From Anarhynchus alexandrinus (Eukaryota; Chordata; Aves; Charadriiformes; Charadriidae), in the NCBI GenBank assembly GCA_008711295.1, contig VUYV01000327.1:68428-132427 (forward strand): a DNA stretch of 64,000 nt. Reading direction: 5' to 3'. The notes beneath the pieces are model-generated. The model worked only from the letters and a program-made list of their open reading frames with translations. It was not told where the DNA came from and did not search any database. Of the stretch, positions 1 to 12,100 are shown piece after piece. The stretch's first letter is position 1. Every line of letters begins with the position of its first letter. A program made the translations under genes and the position numbers.

Positions 1-1867
1 CTCTTCACCGTCATAGTCAAACCCTTCACATGTCATTCTACAATCATATGAGTGTGGTGGGTACAGAAGAATAATAGTAATTTCACTCTTTCGGTCCTAC
101 CTGAGAAAAGGCTTCCCATTCCACCCAGCCACTCTTTTCACGGGGAGTGTTATTGGTAAACTGCATGATACTGTCCCCTTTGCAGCACATTCACTTACAT
201 AGTCCAGAACTTTCAGTTCTTAAGGCAGAGCTTGACTTTATTCACATGGTAAAATACTATTAAACAGCTATTGTCATGCGACTTTTTTTTTTTTTTTACT
301 TCTGTGACATCATTATCATTNTCTAAATACGTTTTCAGAAATGCTGAGAACTCTGAATCTGTTCTCACCTTTGGGAACCTTGACAAATGGTTTGTCCTAA
401 AATACAGTGAATTGAATATGCATAACCTGGCAATGGTCTGTTTATGAACCCATCACAGTGGCTTGAAGTTACCCTTAATTTGAGGTGAGGTGGCACTCCA
501 CGTCGCCAGGTTATACTTATGTGGAGCAGATATGCTGCACATAGCTGTGTTCATTTGCTGAGAGTGCAATATCTTGCTAAATAAAAATGAAGTGTAATTT
601 TAGCCCAAAGTCATTATTGCTATTCCTTATTTCATGCTTATTATAAAAAGCCCACTGACTGTATCTTAGTGGTCCTAAAAACTGCCTTGGGATTGTCTAA
701 TCTAAGCTTTGGCCTATTACACATCTTAATTTTCTAATATTTTCTCCTTCTGCTTCATAAGATTAAGCTTTTTGTTAGGGTTCATTGTACAGTGATGCAA
801 GCCTTTGCAACTGATACTAATATTCTGACTAAATATCATTCTTTGCTGGCTTGTGAGGCTAATTGGCACCTTTGTGGATTTCTGTTCGCCTGTACCTCAA
901 AGGATTTCTGTAAGCTTTCAGTGTATGCAGTGTAAACATAACCTGATGTTCGGGTCTGTTAGATTAAGACCCAGCAATCATGAACGATTGTGGCAATATT
1001 GGTATATTGAGCTACTTTGTCATATCCTGTTGCATTACAAGAGTCTGGAACACAGTCTTTCCCTGCACACACACAAGTCAGTAAGAATGATGTTTAATTA
1101 GACAATTTTTTAAAAAAATAAACAGGGAGGTGAAAATCAGACCTCATTAATTTTGAAATAAACCCTTGCATGAATAAGTGACTGTCACAATCTCTGTGTA
1201 ACTGGAGATGTTGGCCTTTGTGTGTATTTTCAGAAATTATGTTGGGAAGATGTTTTGAAGATGAGTGGGTTTAAAAGACAAAACCGTACAAGACAAGTCC
1301 TCCTAGAGATTCAAGCATAAAAATACCATATATTGCTCAAAAAAATCACTAAACTGCACAGTGTAGGAAGCTTGCAGGCTCAGCTGGAAACGTCACACTC
1401 CTTGAGCACGGGTTATATGCTGCTCTTTTGCATGTATCACTGTTCCCTGTCCTTTTTGATACAGGGATCACAAGAATGGTTCTTCTGGGTGCAGGCCTGT
1501 GGGACACCAGAGGACATGCCTTGCTGCTGAACTTGCATCCCCTTGCCAATGGCTGGAAGGAGGACGCCATCACCAGCACCTGTCCTTCATGTCACCATCT
1601 AATTAAACCACATGGGGTGGGTGTTAAGCTCACTGGATGGGGCTTGCTGGCAAACCTGATGAGGGCAACAAGGTGGGGTCCTTGGAGGATGGACTATAGG
1701 AGACTGCATGGAGCAAAGGAAAGGGGTTTATTATATCCCTCTCAGGCCAGCCTTTCTTGCTTTTCCTTGTGTGCAGCTGCCCTGAAACCTCTCTGCTGAA
1801 CACCTGCACAGATCTGTACCTAAATTGGGTACTTGGCTAAGGTAAAAACTGAGCAAACGTAAACCCA
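1..1867. other. Non-coding DNA, nothing recognised
   Basis: It is AT-rich with a T12-type run near 286. The short open frames here have no recognisable domain. I see no exon or named repeat before the CR1 at 1868. Confidence 0.6.
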
Positions 1868-2470
1868 AACATCAAAAGAAGTGTGGCCAGCAGGTCAAAG
1901 GAGGTGATTCTGCCCCTCTACCCCACTCTCGTGAGACCCCACCTGGAGTACTGCGTCCAGCTCTGGAGTCCCCAACATAAGAAGGACATGCACCTGCTGG
2001 AGCGTGTCCAGAGGAGAGCCACGAGGATGATCCAAGGGCTGGAGCACCTCTGCTATGAGGAGAGGCTGAAAGAGTTGGGGCTGTTCAGCCTGGAGAAGAG
2101 AAGGCTCCAGGGAGATCTTATTGCGGCCTTCCAGTACCTAAAGGGGGCCTACAGGAGAGCTGGGGAAGGACTTTTTACTAGGGCATGTAGTGATAGGATG
2201 AGGGGGAATGGCTTCAAACTGGAAGAGGGCAGGTTTAGATTGAACATTAGGAAGAAGTTTTTCACTTTGAGGGTGGTGAGGCACTGGCACAGGTTGCCCA
2301 GAGAGGTTGTTGAGGCCCCATCCCTGGAGGTGTTCAAGGCCAGGCTGGACGTGGCCTTGGGCAACCTGGTCTGGTGGGAGGTGTCCCTGCCTATGGCAGG
2401 GGGGTTGGAACTCGATGATCTTCAAGGTCCTTTCCAACCTAAACCATTCTGTGATTCTATGAGTCTATGA
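1868..2470 (+). mobile_element. CR1 LINE, 5'-truncated, 3' end (young)
   Basis: This is a 3' fragment of a CR1 retroposon with an open frame from 1883 to 2470. It encodes the C-terminal part of the CR1 polyprotein ([45 protein letters not shown]). It ends in CATTCTGTGATTCTATGAGT, the octamer-type CR1 tail. Where the other copies here have a TAG stop after the 'GNLV'-type residues, this copy has TGG, so the frame runs on into the former 3' UTR. It is dead because the reverse-transcriptase part is missing. Confidence 0.95.
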
Positions 2471-5400
2471 TCTCCCTCCCCTGGATGAGAGGTCATCTCC
2501 CAAGGCAGGAGATGCTGCTGGGATTCTGGCAAATAAAAGCTGATGGCTGGGCTGGGTCTGCGGGGGCAGGCCTCTGAGGATGATTCTTGTGCCCTACTTG
2601 GGCATGGACAAGGGCCCAGCAGCAAGGCGGGGGAGTCTTTGCCTGAGCCTGGCAGTGTTTCCTTCTCTGGGCTGCCTTTGTAGGTGGGGAGACACATACA
2701 CCTTCTATTGTTCTTACCCTAACACCAACGTCGTTACACAACAAAATTGTGTTTATTATTTCATAAACAATTAAAACACCCGCTAATCTGGGCCCAGGCT
2801 AAAGATTTTCCATCACGATACAAAAGAATGACAAACAACCCCTGAAATGTTATTCTAGCCCATTTTTAACATTACCACAGACAGCCTTGCAGATGTGCCA
2901 GAATGGGGTACTGCGACCTCGTTCAAAGCACTCCCTCCAGCTACAGACACTGCCTTGAGCTTTGGATTAATTATTTCCCTTTCTTCCCCTAATTAGACTA
3001 GATTTTCTGGTTCTATTCAATGCGGCTGTAGCATAAATGGTTACTCACACCTGACCCCTCACCCTGCCATCTCGGCTGGTCCAGAATTCATTCTGAGAGC
3101 CTCTGGCATTTGATAATATTTAGCAATAGATCATACAGAAGGTGTTTTATGATTATATTTGGAAAAATATCATATAAGCTGAAAAAGTCTTACACCCTGT
3201 CTATTCACATGCCAGCAAGTGAAGATTTGCAGAGTGAGGTAATGTCTCTCATTAAACCAGCAGATACAAATGGAAAAACAGATAAATACTTTGGAGCATT
3301 CAACATCTTCAAGTCTTAACCAGAAACTTCAAATTTCTAGCTAAGTTCTGGCTGAAAGCAGCTGTTTTGTGTTTCACTTATTTTTTTTTTAGTCTGTTTG
3401 AAATAAAAGGATGGTTAAAATGTGAGGCAAGATGACTATTGTGGGGTAAAAGATATTGTTAGGGCAAGGAGCAAATAGTCAGTGGGAATCCAGAGTCGGT
3501 CTCTGAATTAGCTCCATGGTGACCTTGTGGACTGATTACCCATCAGCAGCTCTAGCCCTTTCACTTTTCCTAGCCCTTTCCTTTCACTTTCATCCCAAGG
3601 GGATTTTCCATGCTCTGAAATTGCAATGCAAGCCAGTCTCCCAAGGGAGGACAGTCAGGAGACTTGTTTAGGAAGAAACGTGTTCTTGATTTGAACTAAA
3701 AGTAGATGCCCCTGATGAAGCCAGCTTTTCCTCCAAAATCTCTGAAGGGCTCAAGAGTTCTGATGAATTGGCTTTCCTCAGAAGCTGAACAAAAATGCTA
3801 AGCCTTCATGCTCTCATTCAACCACAGATCCAGATGGAGACAGCTCTTACAGAACAGCAGATTTTTTTTAGTGCAAGATCCTTTTAAACTGCAGGTCGAC
3901 CTAGAAAGAAGAGGCTGACAGGGATTGGAACCTTGGTCCATCAAAGTATAAGCCGAGCTTCATCTACAGCCAGCAAGGGCTGGACTCAGATTCTAGGAGC
4001 TGCGACTGCTAAGTTGGTCTGCCACCTGCACGTCTGAATGAGGGAGATTAAACTACACATTTTGTTCTTCAGTGAACTTCTTTTCCAAAAGTCAGATCTG
4101 GACTCTATCACTGATCCTGCTGGAAAGGAGGCCCCATGAAAGTGCTGGCTAACAGCATGTGATGACAGGCTCACCACGTGCTCTCGCTGATCCCTCTAGC
4201 TACTAGCTCCCTCTGAGTTTTACTACATCAAGACTACATGGAACAAAGGTTTATACACGGTCCTTGTAGCTCACAGAAGGCCTTTTGGATGCTTTCCTAA
4301 TTCCTTTTTTAAAAACAAATCTAACTTTTGTCTAAGGTTATGACCCATTGCCCTACTCTGAAGTAGCTAATTCTCTTTAAGGAGAGCCCGAATAAGACCC
4401 GAAGAACTTCTCTCTCATTAAAACACGCTATTTTAACAGGCCTGTCTCCACAAAAGATACAAGGAAATGAATGGCCACTAAACCCATTTTAGGCCTTTTC
4501 TGGTCTCTCTGAGGCACAACTCCCACCTGATGCACATGGGATAGTTCTTCTCTCCAGAGGAAGGTAGAGGCAACTCCACTCCTGGACTTCAGCTAAGCCA
4601 AGAATTGAGGAACGATTTTCAGTGGAGTGAGCCCCAAGGACACCACAAACTGGTAAGGAATAGAAATGTGAAGATGTCTTGCCTTGGCCTGTTGATATCC
4701 CTTCTGAAGCTCCCAGCTGGTGGATGCAGGCCCGAGTTGAAAGGGAGAGCTGTTTGCCCATAATTGCAGGTCACATCATGGGTCAGGAGTCAAGTTTCAG
4801 GACTGAGACAAGTGGGTTTATACTGCAGCAGTGAATCACCAGTGTATATTTATATTGCACAAAGCTTCAGTGCACTGGCTCTGTAAGCAGACAGAAACTG
4901 AAGGTACACTGAGTTGGCCACTACTTGAAGAGGTTTTGGCTCCCATTTCCCAGTAGAAAGAGGGCAAGAAATGGGAGCTAATAGGGGAAGTTAAGGCACT
5001 CTTCCTTTCTCTGGTAGGTCCGTGCCCTGGCTTACAATCTGCACTTACAAGTCGGCTATCATGGTCTTGCCTGCTTGTGACCTACCCCAATCTTTCAAAG
5101 CAGGTTGTTCTCCAAGGAAGGAGTCCACTAGGGATCCCAGCACCTGAGAGATTGGCAGCCAAAACATTTCTAGTCAGTGAGTAATGGGGCTTGTACATTT
5201 ATTCCAGGCCCTTTGAAAGAACTGAGAAAGCCTGAGACCAAGCTTCAGAGCTCCTGTGTGCTGAGAACTGAGACTTTCTGATGTTAAGCAATGAGGCAAG
5301 CCTCAGCTAGGGCACTTCCAGACTCCTACCTTTGCCAAACCACTTGTGTGTCCTGAGATTTTCAGCTAGAGGGCCTAGCAAGTAAAAGCTACACCAAAGC

Positions 5401-7695
5401 TTGTGTTTCCGAGCAAAAATAACATTTAAAGAAAAGATCAGAACTTGAATACTGAAAATGACTGAGCAGGTGCTGTGTAGAGTTCACAAAATGAGTGAGA
5501 AACACCATTGGGATACAGATGTGAGAAAGGAAAGTGAATTCCTAGGTCAGATCTACCTTGTCTTTTGAACCATAAGGTCTCTCCTTTTAGAAATGTCCTC
5601 TGTTGGGAGTGGTCTGTCCATTTTCTGAAGACAAAGTCAGAACAAAAGTCAATATTTTGAAGCTTTGGAAGATTCAAAATTGTTGTGGATTGTTTTTTAC
5701 CAACGAATGCAAGTTGGTGTTACATCAACTAAAAATCAGGTGAAGTCTCTCTCTGTCTTTGGAAAGAAAGATAAGACCGAAAGGGAAGCGTAGTCCCTTT
5801 GCTTTACAGGCAACAATGAGATAACTGCAGACAGAACAGACCACACACTGCAGGACACAAAATTCTAACCAGTACCTCAGACCAAATATTTCCTGTGCAA
5901 ATGCCCGACAGTTTCAAAATACAGTGTGAGAAAAAAAGAGAAGGGTCACTGATATTCCAGTGTCATGGGTACATGCCATAGGCAGGTATGCACGGTTCCC
6001 AAACAGCTTCAGATGCTGAAACATGTCTGATTCTGCAGGAAACACAGAGTTTCCCTGACAGTTGTTGATAAACTGGTGAGAGAGAGTTCCTTCCTGAGGC
6101 TCCTGGAGTAATCAGTGTAATCATAAATGTGGCCAAGACCCAGATGTGGCACCTTGGAGGCATCAGTGCTCCTGGCAGTCCTACTGCACCTACCCCAGGC
6201 TCCAGGAATCTTCTCTGGAGCCCACAGGTGCTCTAGGCTTTCTGGGAGATTGCCTTCAAATCAAAGAACTAACCCCCTTTCCACACATTAGGTGTTTTGT
6301 TGTATGAAGTCTAAGGAAAAACAGAAGATGGGAAGAGATATTTAGACAATTTAATGATCTCTTCCCATGCCTAACGGGAAAGGGGTTAAATGTTGAATTG
6401 CATAAGTCTTCAAAAAAATTTTGATAAGTACTGACTGGGGTGCTTACAAGTAGCCATATTAACTGTGAAACTGTCCAGTCCCTCCTTGAAAGTTCTGAAT
6501 TTACCAGGGTTGTAAAATCTCAGGGCAATGAACTCAAGTTGGTAATCTGCAGATGACTAAAAACACCTCTGTGTAATGATACTTCATGACTAGGCATGTT
6601 TATATCTATGTGATGCAAGCCATGTACGCACGGATCACAGTAACTCCAGACTGATATGCAAGTACAGATGGACAGTGTATCAACTAGTCAAATTAATAAA
6701 GCAAATACAATTTACAACTGTTAAAAATTAACAGTTATGTCCTGTGCTTGGGATGTCCTGTGCATTTGGTCTCTGTCTGTGTCCCTACTATCTCAGGAAT
6801 ATTTGCACCTCTATTTGCTTATGAGACTGTCTAAAGTTTGTGGAATGGGTGTGATGGAGTTTTCTTTGAGGAGTTTTCTTTGCCATGGTAACCCCAGAGA
6901 ACTCACAAACTCATAGCCTGGGATATCTCAGATCATAGCTCTTCAGCTTGAAAAAAGTCATCTTCTTTTCTGTTTCCCACACACTTTCACTCTTATGTAC
7001 ACTTTATAAACACTTCTATAAAATATATCTGGCCTGTATTGGACTATTGACACCTTTGAACAACTCCGTTGATCAAATCACACAATTTGAATGCAGCAGT
7101 GAGAAGTTCGTTGTAATCTCTCCCAGCGTGTCTGGATCTCACTTAAAGAAGTGGAGGTGGTGATGAAGGCTCAGCTGGTTCCCAGACAGTACTAAAAACA
7201 TGTGTCCAAAAAATCTGTCTGTCCCTCAGTGTGCAAGTACTGCCCTGCCATAATCACCAAATTGCACATCTGTGCCAGCCCCAAGACCGCCCAATCTCCT
7301 TGTGTATTGGTGCCGGCCTAGGATCTGGATTAGGGGCTCATGCCCAGTGTGTTTGTGGCATGGTGAGTGCACATGGTGATAATAAAGGACTGTTCTTTAA
7401 ACTGAACGCTGCATTGTTTCATCTGTTCAGCAAATCTGAAGATTGCTGCCCTTGAGCTTTGGAGCCTGGAGCTCTGTGTGCATCAGAGAGCAGGGAAACT
7501 CACTTGGTCTCCTGCAATAAATGAGCTGAGACATCCCAGAAACTCAGCTTTTCCTTTAGTTCTTGCTTCGGTTTAAAATGAAGATGTGTCTCTGAGGCCA
7601 GTCTTGGTCCATCCTGACTGCTCACAGAGTAAAATCCTGTTCGAAAGGAAAGGCAAGGCAACGGGCTGGAAATTCAGAAAACAAGCCTTACATGA
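2471..7695. other. Non-coding DNA, nothing recognised
   Basis: I find only short frames without recognisable domains and no clear repeat family. An AATAAAGG near 7380 is an isolated polyadenylation-like word without a gene. Confidence 0.55.
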
Positions 7696-8725
7696 CATAG
7701 AATCACAGAATAGTTTGGGTTAAAAGGGACCTTTAAAGGTCATCTAGTCCAACCCCCCTGCCATGAGCAGGGACATCTTCAACTAGATCAGGGTGCACAG
7801 AGCACCGTCCAACCTGACCTTGAATGTTTCCAGGGATGGGGCATCAGCCACCTCTCTGGGCAACCTGGGCCAGTGTCTCACCACCACCTCCATAAAAAAA
7901 TTCTTCTTTATATCTAGTTTAAATCTCCCCTCTTTTAGTTTTACCCCTTGTCCTATCGCAACAGGCCCTACTAAAAAGTTTGTCCTAATCTGTTCTGTAG
8001 TCCCCCTTTAATTACTGAAAGGCCACAATAAGGTGTCCCCAGAGACTTTTCTTCTCCAGGCTGAACAACCCCAACTCTCTCAGCCTGTCCTCACAGCAGA
8101 GGTGCTTCATCCCTCTGATCATTTTTGTCGCCCTCCTCTGGACCCGCTCCAACAGGTCCATGTCTTTCCTGTGCTGAGAGCCCCAGAGCTGGACACAGTA
8201 TTGCAGATTGGGTTTCACCAGAGCAGAGTAGAGGGGGAGAATCACTTCCCTCACCCTGCTGGGCATGCTTCTTTTGATGCAGCCCAGGATACTGTTGGCA
8301 TTCTGGGCTGCAAGTGCACATTGCCAGCTCATGTTTAGTTTTTCATCCACCAGTACCCCAAGTCCTTCTCCACTGGGTTATCTCAATCCCTTCATCCCCC
8401 AGCCTGTATTGATACGGGGGGTTGCCCCAAATCCGGTGCAGGACCCTGTTGAACGTGGCCCTGTTGAACCTCATGAAGTTCCCATGAGCCCACTTCTCAA
8501 GCCTGTCCAGGTCCCGCTGGATGGCATCCCGTCCCTCAGGCATGTCAACCACACCACTCAGCTTGATGTCATCTGCAAACTTTCTGAGGGTGCAGTCGAT
8601 CCCACTGTCAATTTTATAGATGAAGATATTGATGAAGATATTGAACAGTACTGGTCCAAATATGGACCCCTGAGTGACACCACTTGTCACCTGTTTCCAT
8701 CTGGACATCGAGGCACTGACCACTA
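7696..8725 (-). mobile_element. CR1 LINE fragment, minus strand, 3' part
   Basis: Read on the minus strand, this starts in reverse transcriptase ([20 protein letters not shown], then KFADDIKL with the F-A-D-D catalytic motif). It continues through the thumb/C-terminal part ([33 protein letters not shown]) and finishes in CTGTGATTCTATG at 7696. Frameshifts and stops break the frame. A small duplication, FINIFIYK, appears just before the FADD segment. It directly abuts another CR1 piece that repeats the same domain. Confidence 0.93.
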
Positions 8726-9196
8726 CCCTCTGGAAGTGACCATCCTTTCAGGTAGTTGTAGACCCAAGGGCGGAACCCAGCACTTGGCCTTGTTGGACCT
8801 CATACCATTGGCCTCAGCCCATCGATCCAGCCTGTCCAGATCCCTCTGTAGAGAAATTCTACCCTCAAGCAGATCAACAGTCACACCCAACTTGGTGTCG
8901 TCTGCAAACCTACTGAGGGTGCACTCGATCCCCTTGTCCAGATCATTGATAAAGATATTAAAGAGAACCCGCCCCAATACTGAGCCGTGGGGAACACCAC
9001 TTCTGACCGGTCACCAACTGGATTTCACTCCATTCACCATCACTCTTTGGGCCCGGCCAGTTTTTTCTCCCACCAAGTGCACGCTTGTCTAAACCATGAG
9101 CAACCAGTTTCTCCAGGAGAATGCTGTGGGAAATGGTGTTGAAGGCTTTACTAAAGTCCAGGTAAACAACATCGACAGCCTTTCCCTCATCCACTA
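8726..9196 (-). mobile_element. CR1 LINE fragment, minus strand, reverse transcriptase core
   Basis: On the minus strand this encodes VDVVYLDFSKAFNTISHSIL (motif A with Y-L-D-F), then a '[20 protein letters not shown]' segment and RFADDTKL. It stops near '[10 protein letters not shown]...KAKCW'. Because the adjoining CR1 fragment restarts before its own FADD motif, the same reverse-transcriptase region occurs twice in a row. Frameshifts are present. The 5' limit near 9196 is set by loss of resemblance. Confidence 0.9.
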
Positions 9197-12100
9197 AGTG
9201 AGTGAAAAGCTGGAATGATGGCAGTTACCTTCTGCCGATCTTGGCCCATTGATATGTCCTGTTTTAAGCCAGCCTGCCTTGAAAACAGGGAAGGTGTCAA
9301 TCAAATGAAGGGCAAGCCAAGAAAGTCCTGGGAATGCAGAGGCATCTCTGGGGAATATCCTGGCTCAGCAGGACCTGCCTTTAGCTTGCTGGATCAGGCG
9401 TCTTTTTATCACCTTTCCTTGCCTGAAGCAGAGGGTGGGAAGGAAGGGAAGCATCTGTCTTGAACATCTCTCCCTGCAGAAAAGTCTTTTTGGGTACCAC
9501 AGAGCTCATGCAGGTACTTGAAAAGAGGTGTAAGTTCATGATCTTTACGTGTGTAGTTTGCACACTGATGGATTGGCCAGAAAAACAGAAGCAAGTAAAG
9601 ATTTCAGCAGAGGGTACTGCACAGGGACAGGAAAGAGAGGAAGGGGCTGCTTTTACAGTAGGTTTTACTGGCTTCATCTCTGCTCATTCTGAGCTGGACA
9701 GGAATTTAATATGTTTTAGGTAGGAGGGTTCCATTTTGTAACAGGTTGAATAGAAAAGTTTTAGAAGATTATCCAAATCTTATCCTTTGTTCCTAGGTAG
9801 GCTAAGATTTATATAGATGAAAAGCATTTATGTTTTGCTACCACTGCAAAGACATGAGTGGGTAGACCATGAGTTACATCACAAGTGCAAATGTCCATCT
9901 CAGCAACAAATTTGTCAAGGTACCTGTGAGTATTGAGCAAGAACTAGAGGAACTGGCTAGGAACAAGTACTCATAATTATGGTCTTTTTAATAGCTTTTC
10001 AAATCTTACTTCTGCATTAGAACACACTAGGAGAGGCCAGGCTGAGAACTAGGAGGTGAGAACCAAAATAACTAGTGGTATTTCAGTCCAGATTGATTTA
10101 AATGGTTTGTAAGAAATTCAGTCATTTTCTTAAAAATATGCTAGTAGTTATTATGTATGGTAATGGGCATGCTTACATCACTGGTTTGGGGTTAAAGAGG
10201 AAAACGCACCACTTTCAATACTTCCAATATATTTTACTTAACTTGTCCTGTTGAATTGGTGCCTCATTTGGACCGGGCTTCATGCACAGATGAGAATTAA
10301 TTTTGGTTGAAAAATATGTCTATAACCATAACTTAACCATTGATAGGCTAACATTTTTTTTTGAGCCCAAGAAGCACAAATAAATTATTTAAGTGTTAGA
10401 ACACTTTTGAATAAAGACTGAGGAGCACTTTGCCTGTTTCTCTGTTGTTTTTGTTTGTTTGTTTTGACTTTTAAGAAAAGGGCACAAATGAACGTCCAAA
10501 TTCCCTTCTGTAACTTTGGGTTTAGTAATGCATCCTCTTGTAAAAATCCACCTGGAGGGTGTTTGCACCTCTCTCCCAGGAGATGGCAGAAGAGTCCTGA
10601 GTCATCGCAAGCCGTCGTTCTGCTGGGTGACTGACTGGGGTTTAAGCAGTGGAGGCAAATCAGGGAGCTGTTGAAATACGATAAAAGTGATCAAAACCTT
10701 ACAGATTTACAACCAAGAATTTTCATGCTGTCTCTAAATTTATGCCTTCTTGTTATGCATATAGTGATATGTTATGGCTTGATTTCACGTCACAAAATGT
10801 CTCTGGCTGAAGCAAAGCGAAAAGTCAGTTATAATGCATCAGCTGGACGCAAAGGAGGTTGTAAAAGGCTGGGCTGTCTGTCAGGAAGATCTTGGATCAG
10901 GACTGATGGGGTGACAGTGCCAGTTTTTAGGTTAGAACTCAGACTGCAGGACCGATTCCTCAAAATGAGGTCATAATAATCACAGTTTACAAGTCTGTGG
11001 GTGGAAGATGGCAGAAGTTGGGACTGAGGGAGCCACAGTGCCTCGCAGTTCAGACAAAGTTCCTGCACCTAAATGCATGTGAAGCAGGACTGTGTTTGTC
11101 AGGAATGGGGCTTCCAGGTAGCAGCACTGGCATAAAGTTCATCGGACTGTTTGAAAGCAAGTCAGAGCTGCTCCAGCTCAGGACTGACACCTGCTGAAAT
11201 GTCGCAATGTGATGCTAAGGTACCTTGCAGGCATCAGGCTGCCTGGTCATCCACCAAGCAACAGTGGCAGTGCATCATGTAAGATGGACCCTGCCCATGG
11301 AGGTGTGGGGGGACCAGACAGGACACAGCCAACAAACCAAAGGTGTTTTAGATGGCCAACATAAAGGGCATGGACCTCACCATAGTGGTTTCATAGCTGG
11401 AGTGTTTTCCTGCTGCACAAGAGACCTGGTTCAAATCTATCCTTAGCCAGATGTGGAAACACACCCTCATCAGCAAGTTACAGGCTGTTTTCCAGCAAGT
11501 TGCTCTTGATCTACCAGAATGAACAGTCTCTCTTTAGCTCCACGAATATTTAACTAATTCATAGGAAGCTGAGTATCTTTAACAGGAAGGAGAGGAAAAG
11601 CCTCTTGGATTGCCCGTTCAAGGTTTTTCATACAGGGGAGCAAAGACCGATTCTGAACAACTTAATTGTCTTACGCACTTAGCTATCAATCAACTTTTGA
11701 AACGTACTGTTTCAAAAGTAAGTTAAGACTGATACTACAGACCTTACAGATATTACAGATCTACCCAAGAAAAATAAGGAAACTAAATAATACGGGCATG
11801 TTTTAGACAAGTGCAGAGTTCACAAAGCAACAATTGCCTTAACTCTGCCCTCTAATGATACCATGATGGAGGAAGTGTAAAACCAATCATCTGTGTGTTT
11901 TAAAAAACACTTTATCTGCAAGTATTAAATCTGCATTCATAGCAGTAGTTCTATGGTTTCTTTGTACAAAAGAGTTAAGGTTTAACTAGGTTACTTAGTC
12001 ATGCTGATTTTTTTAAAGTGTTATTTTTGTTTTGGTTTGTTGTTTTTTTTTCTCTGTGAGGTCTTTGCATTTACTGCTGCACACCTTACTCAGCTTGCAG

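Noticed and set aside
7370..7400. AATAAAGG as the 3' end of a gene or LTR
   Set aside because: No coding sequence or LTR structure upstream could be recognised; single words like this are common.
8265..9092. 275-codon plus-strand open frame
   Set aside because: It is the antisense of minus-strand CR1 reverse-transcriptase sequence, not a gene.
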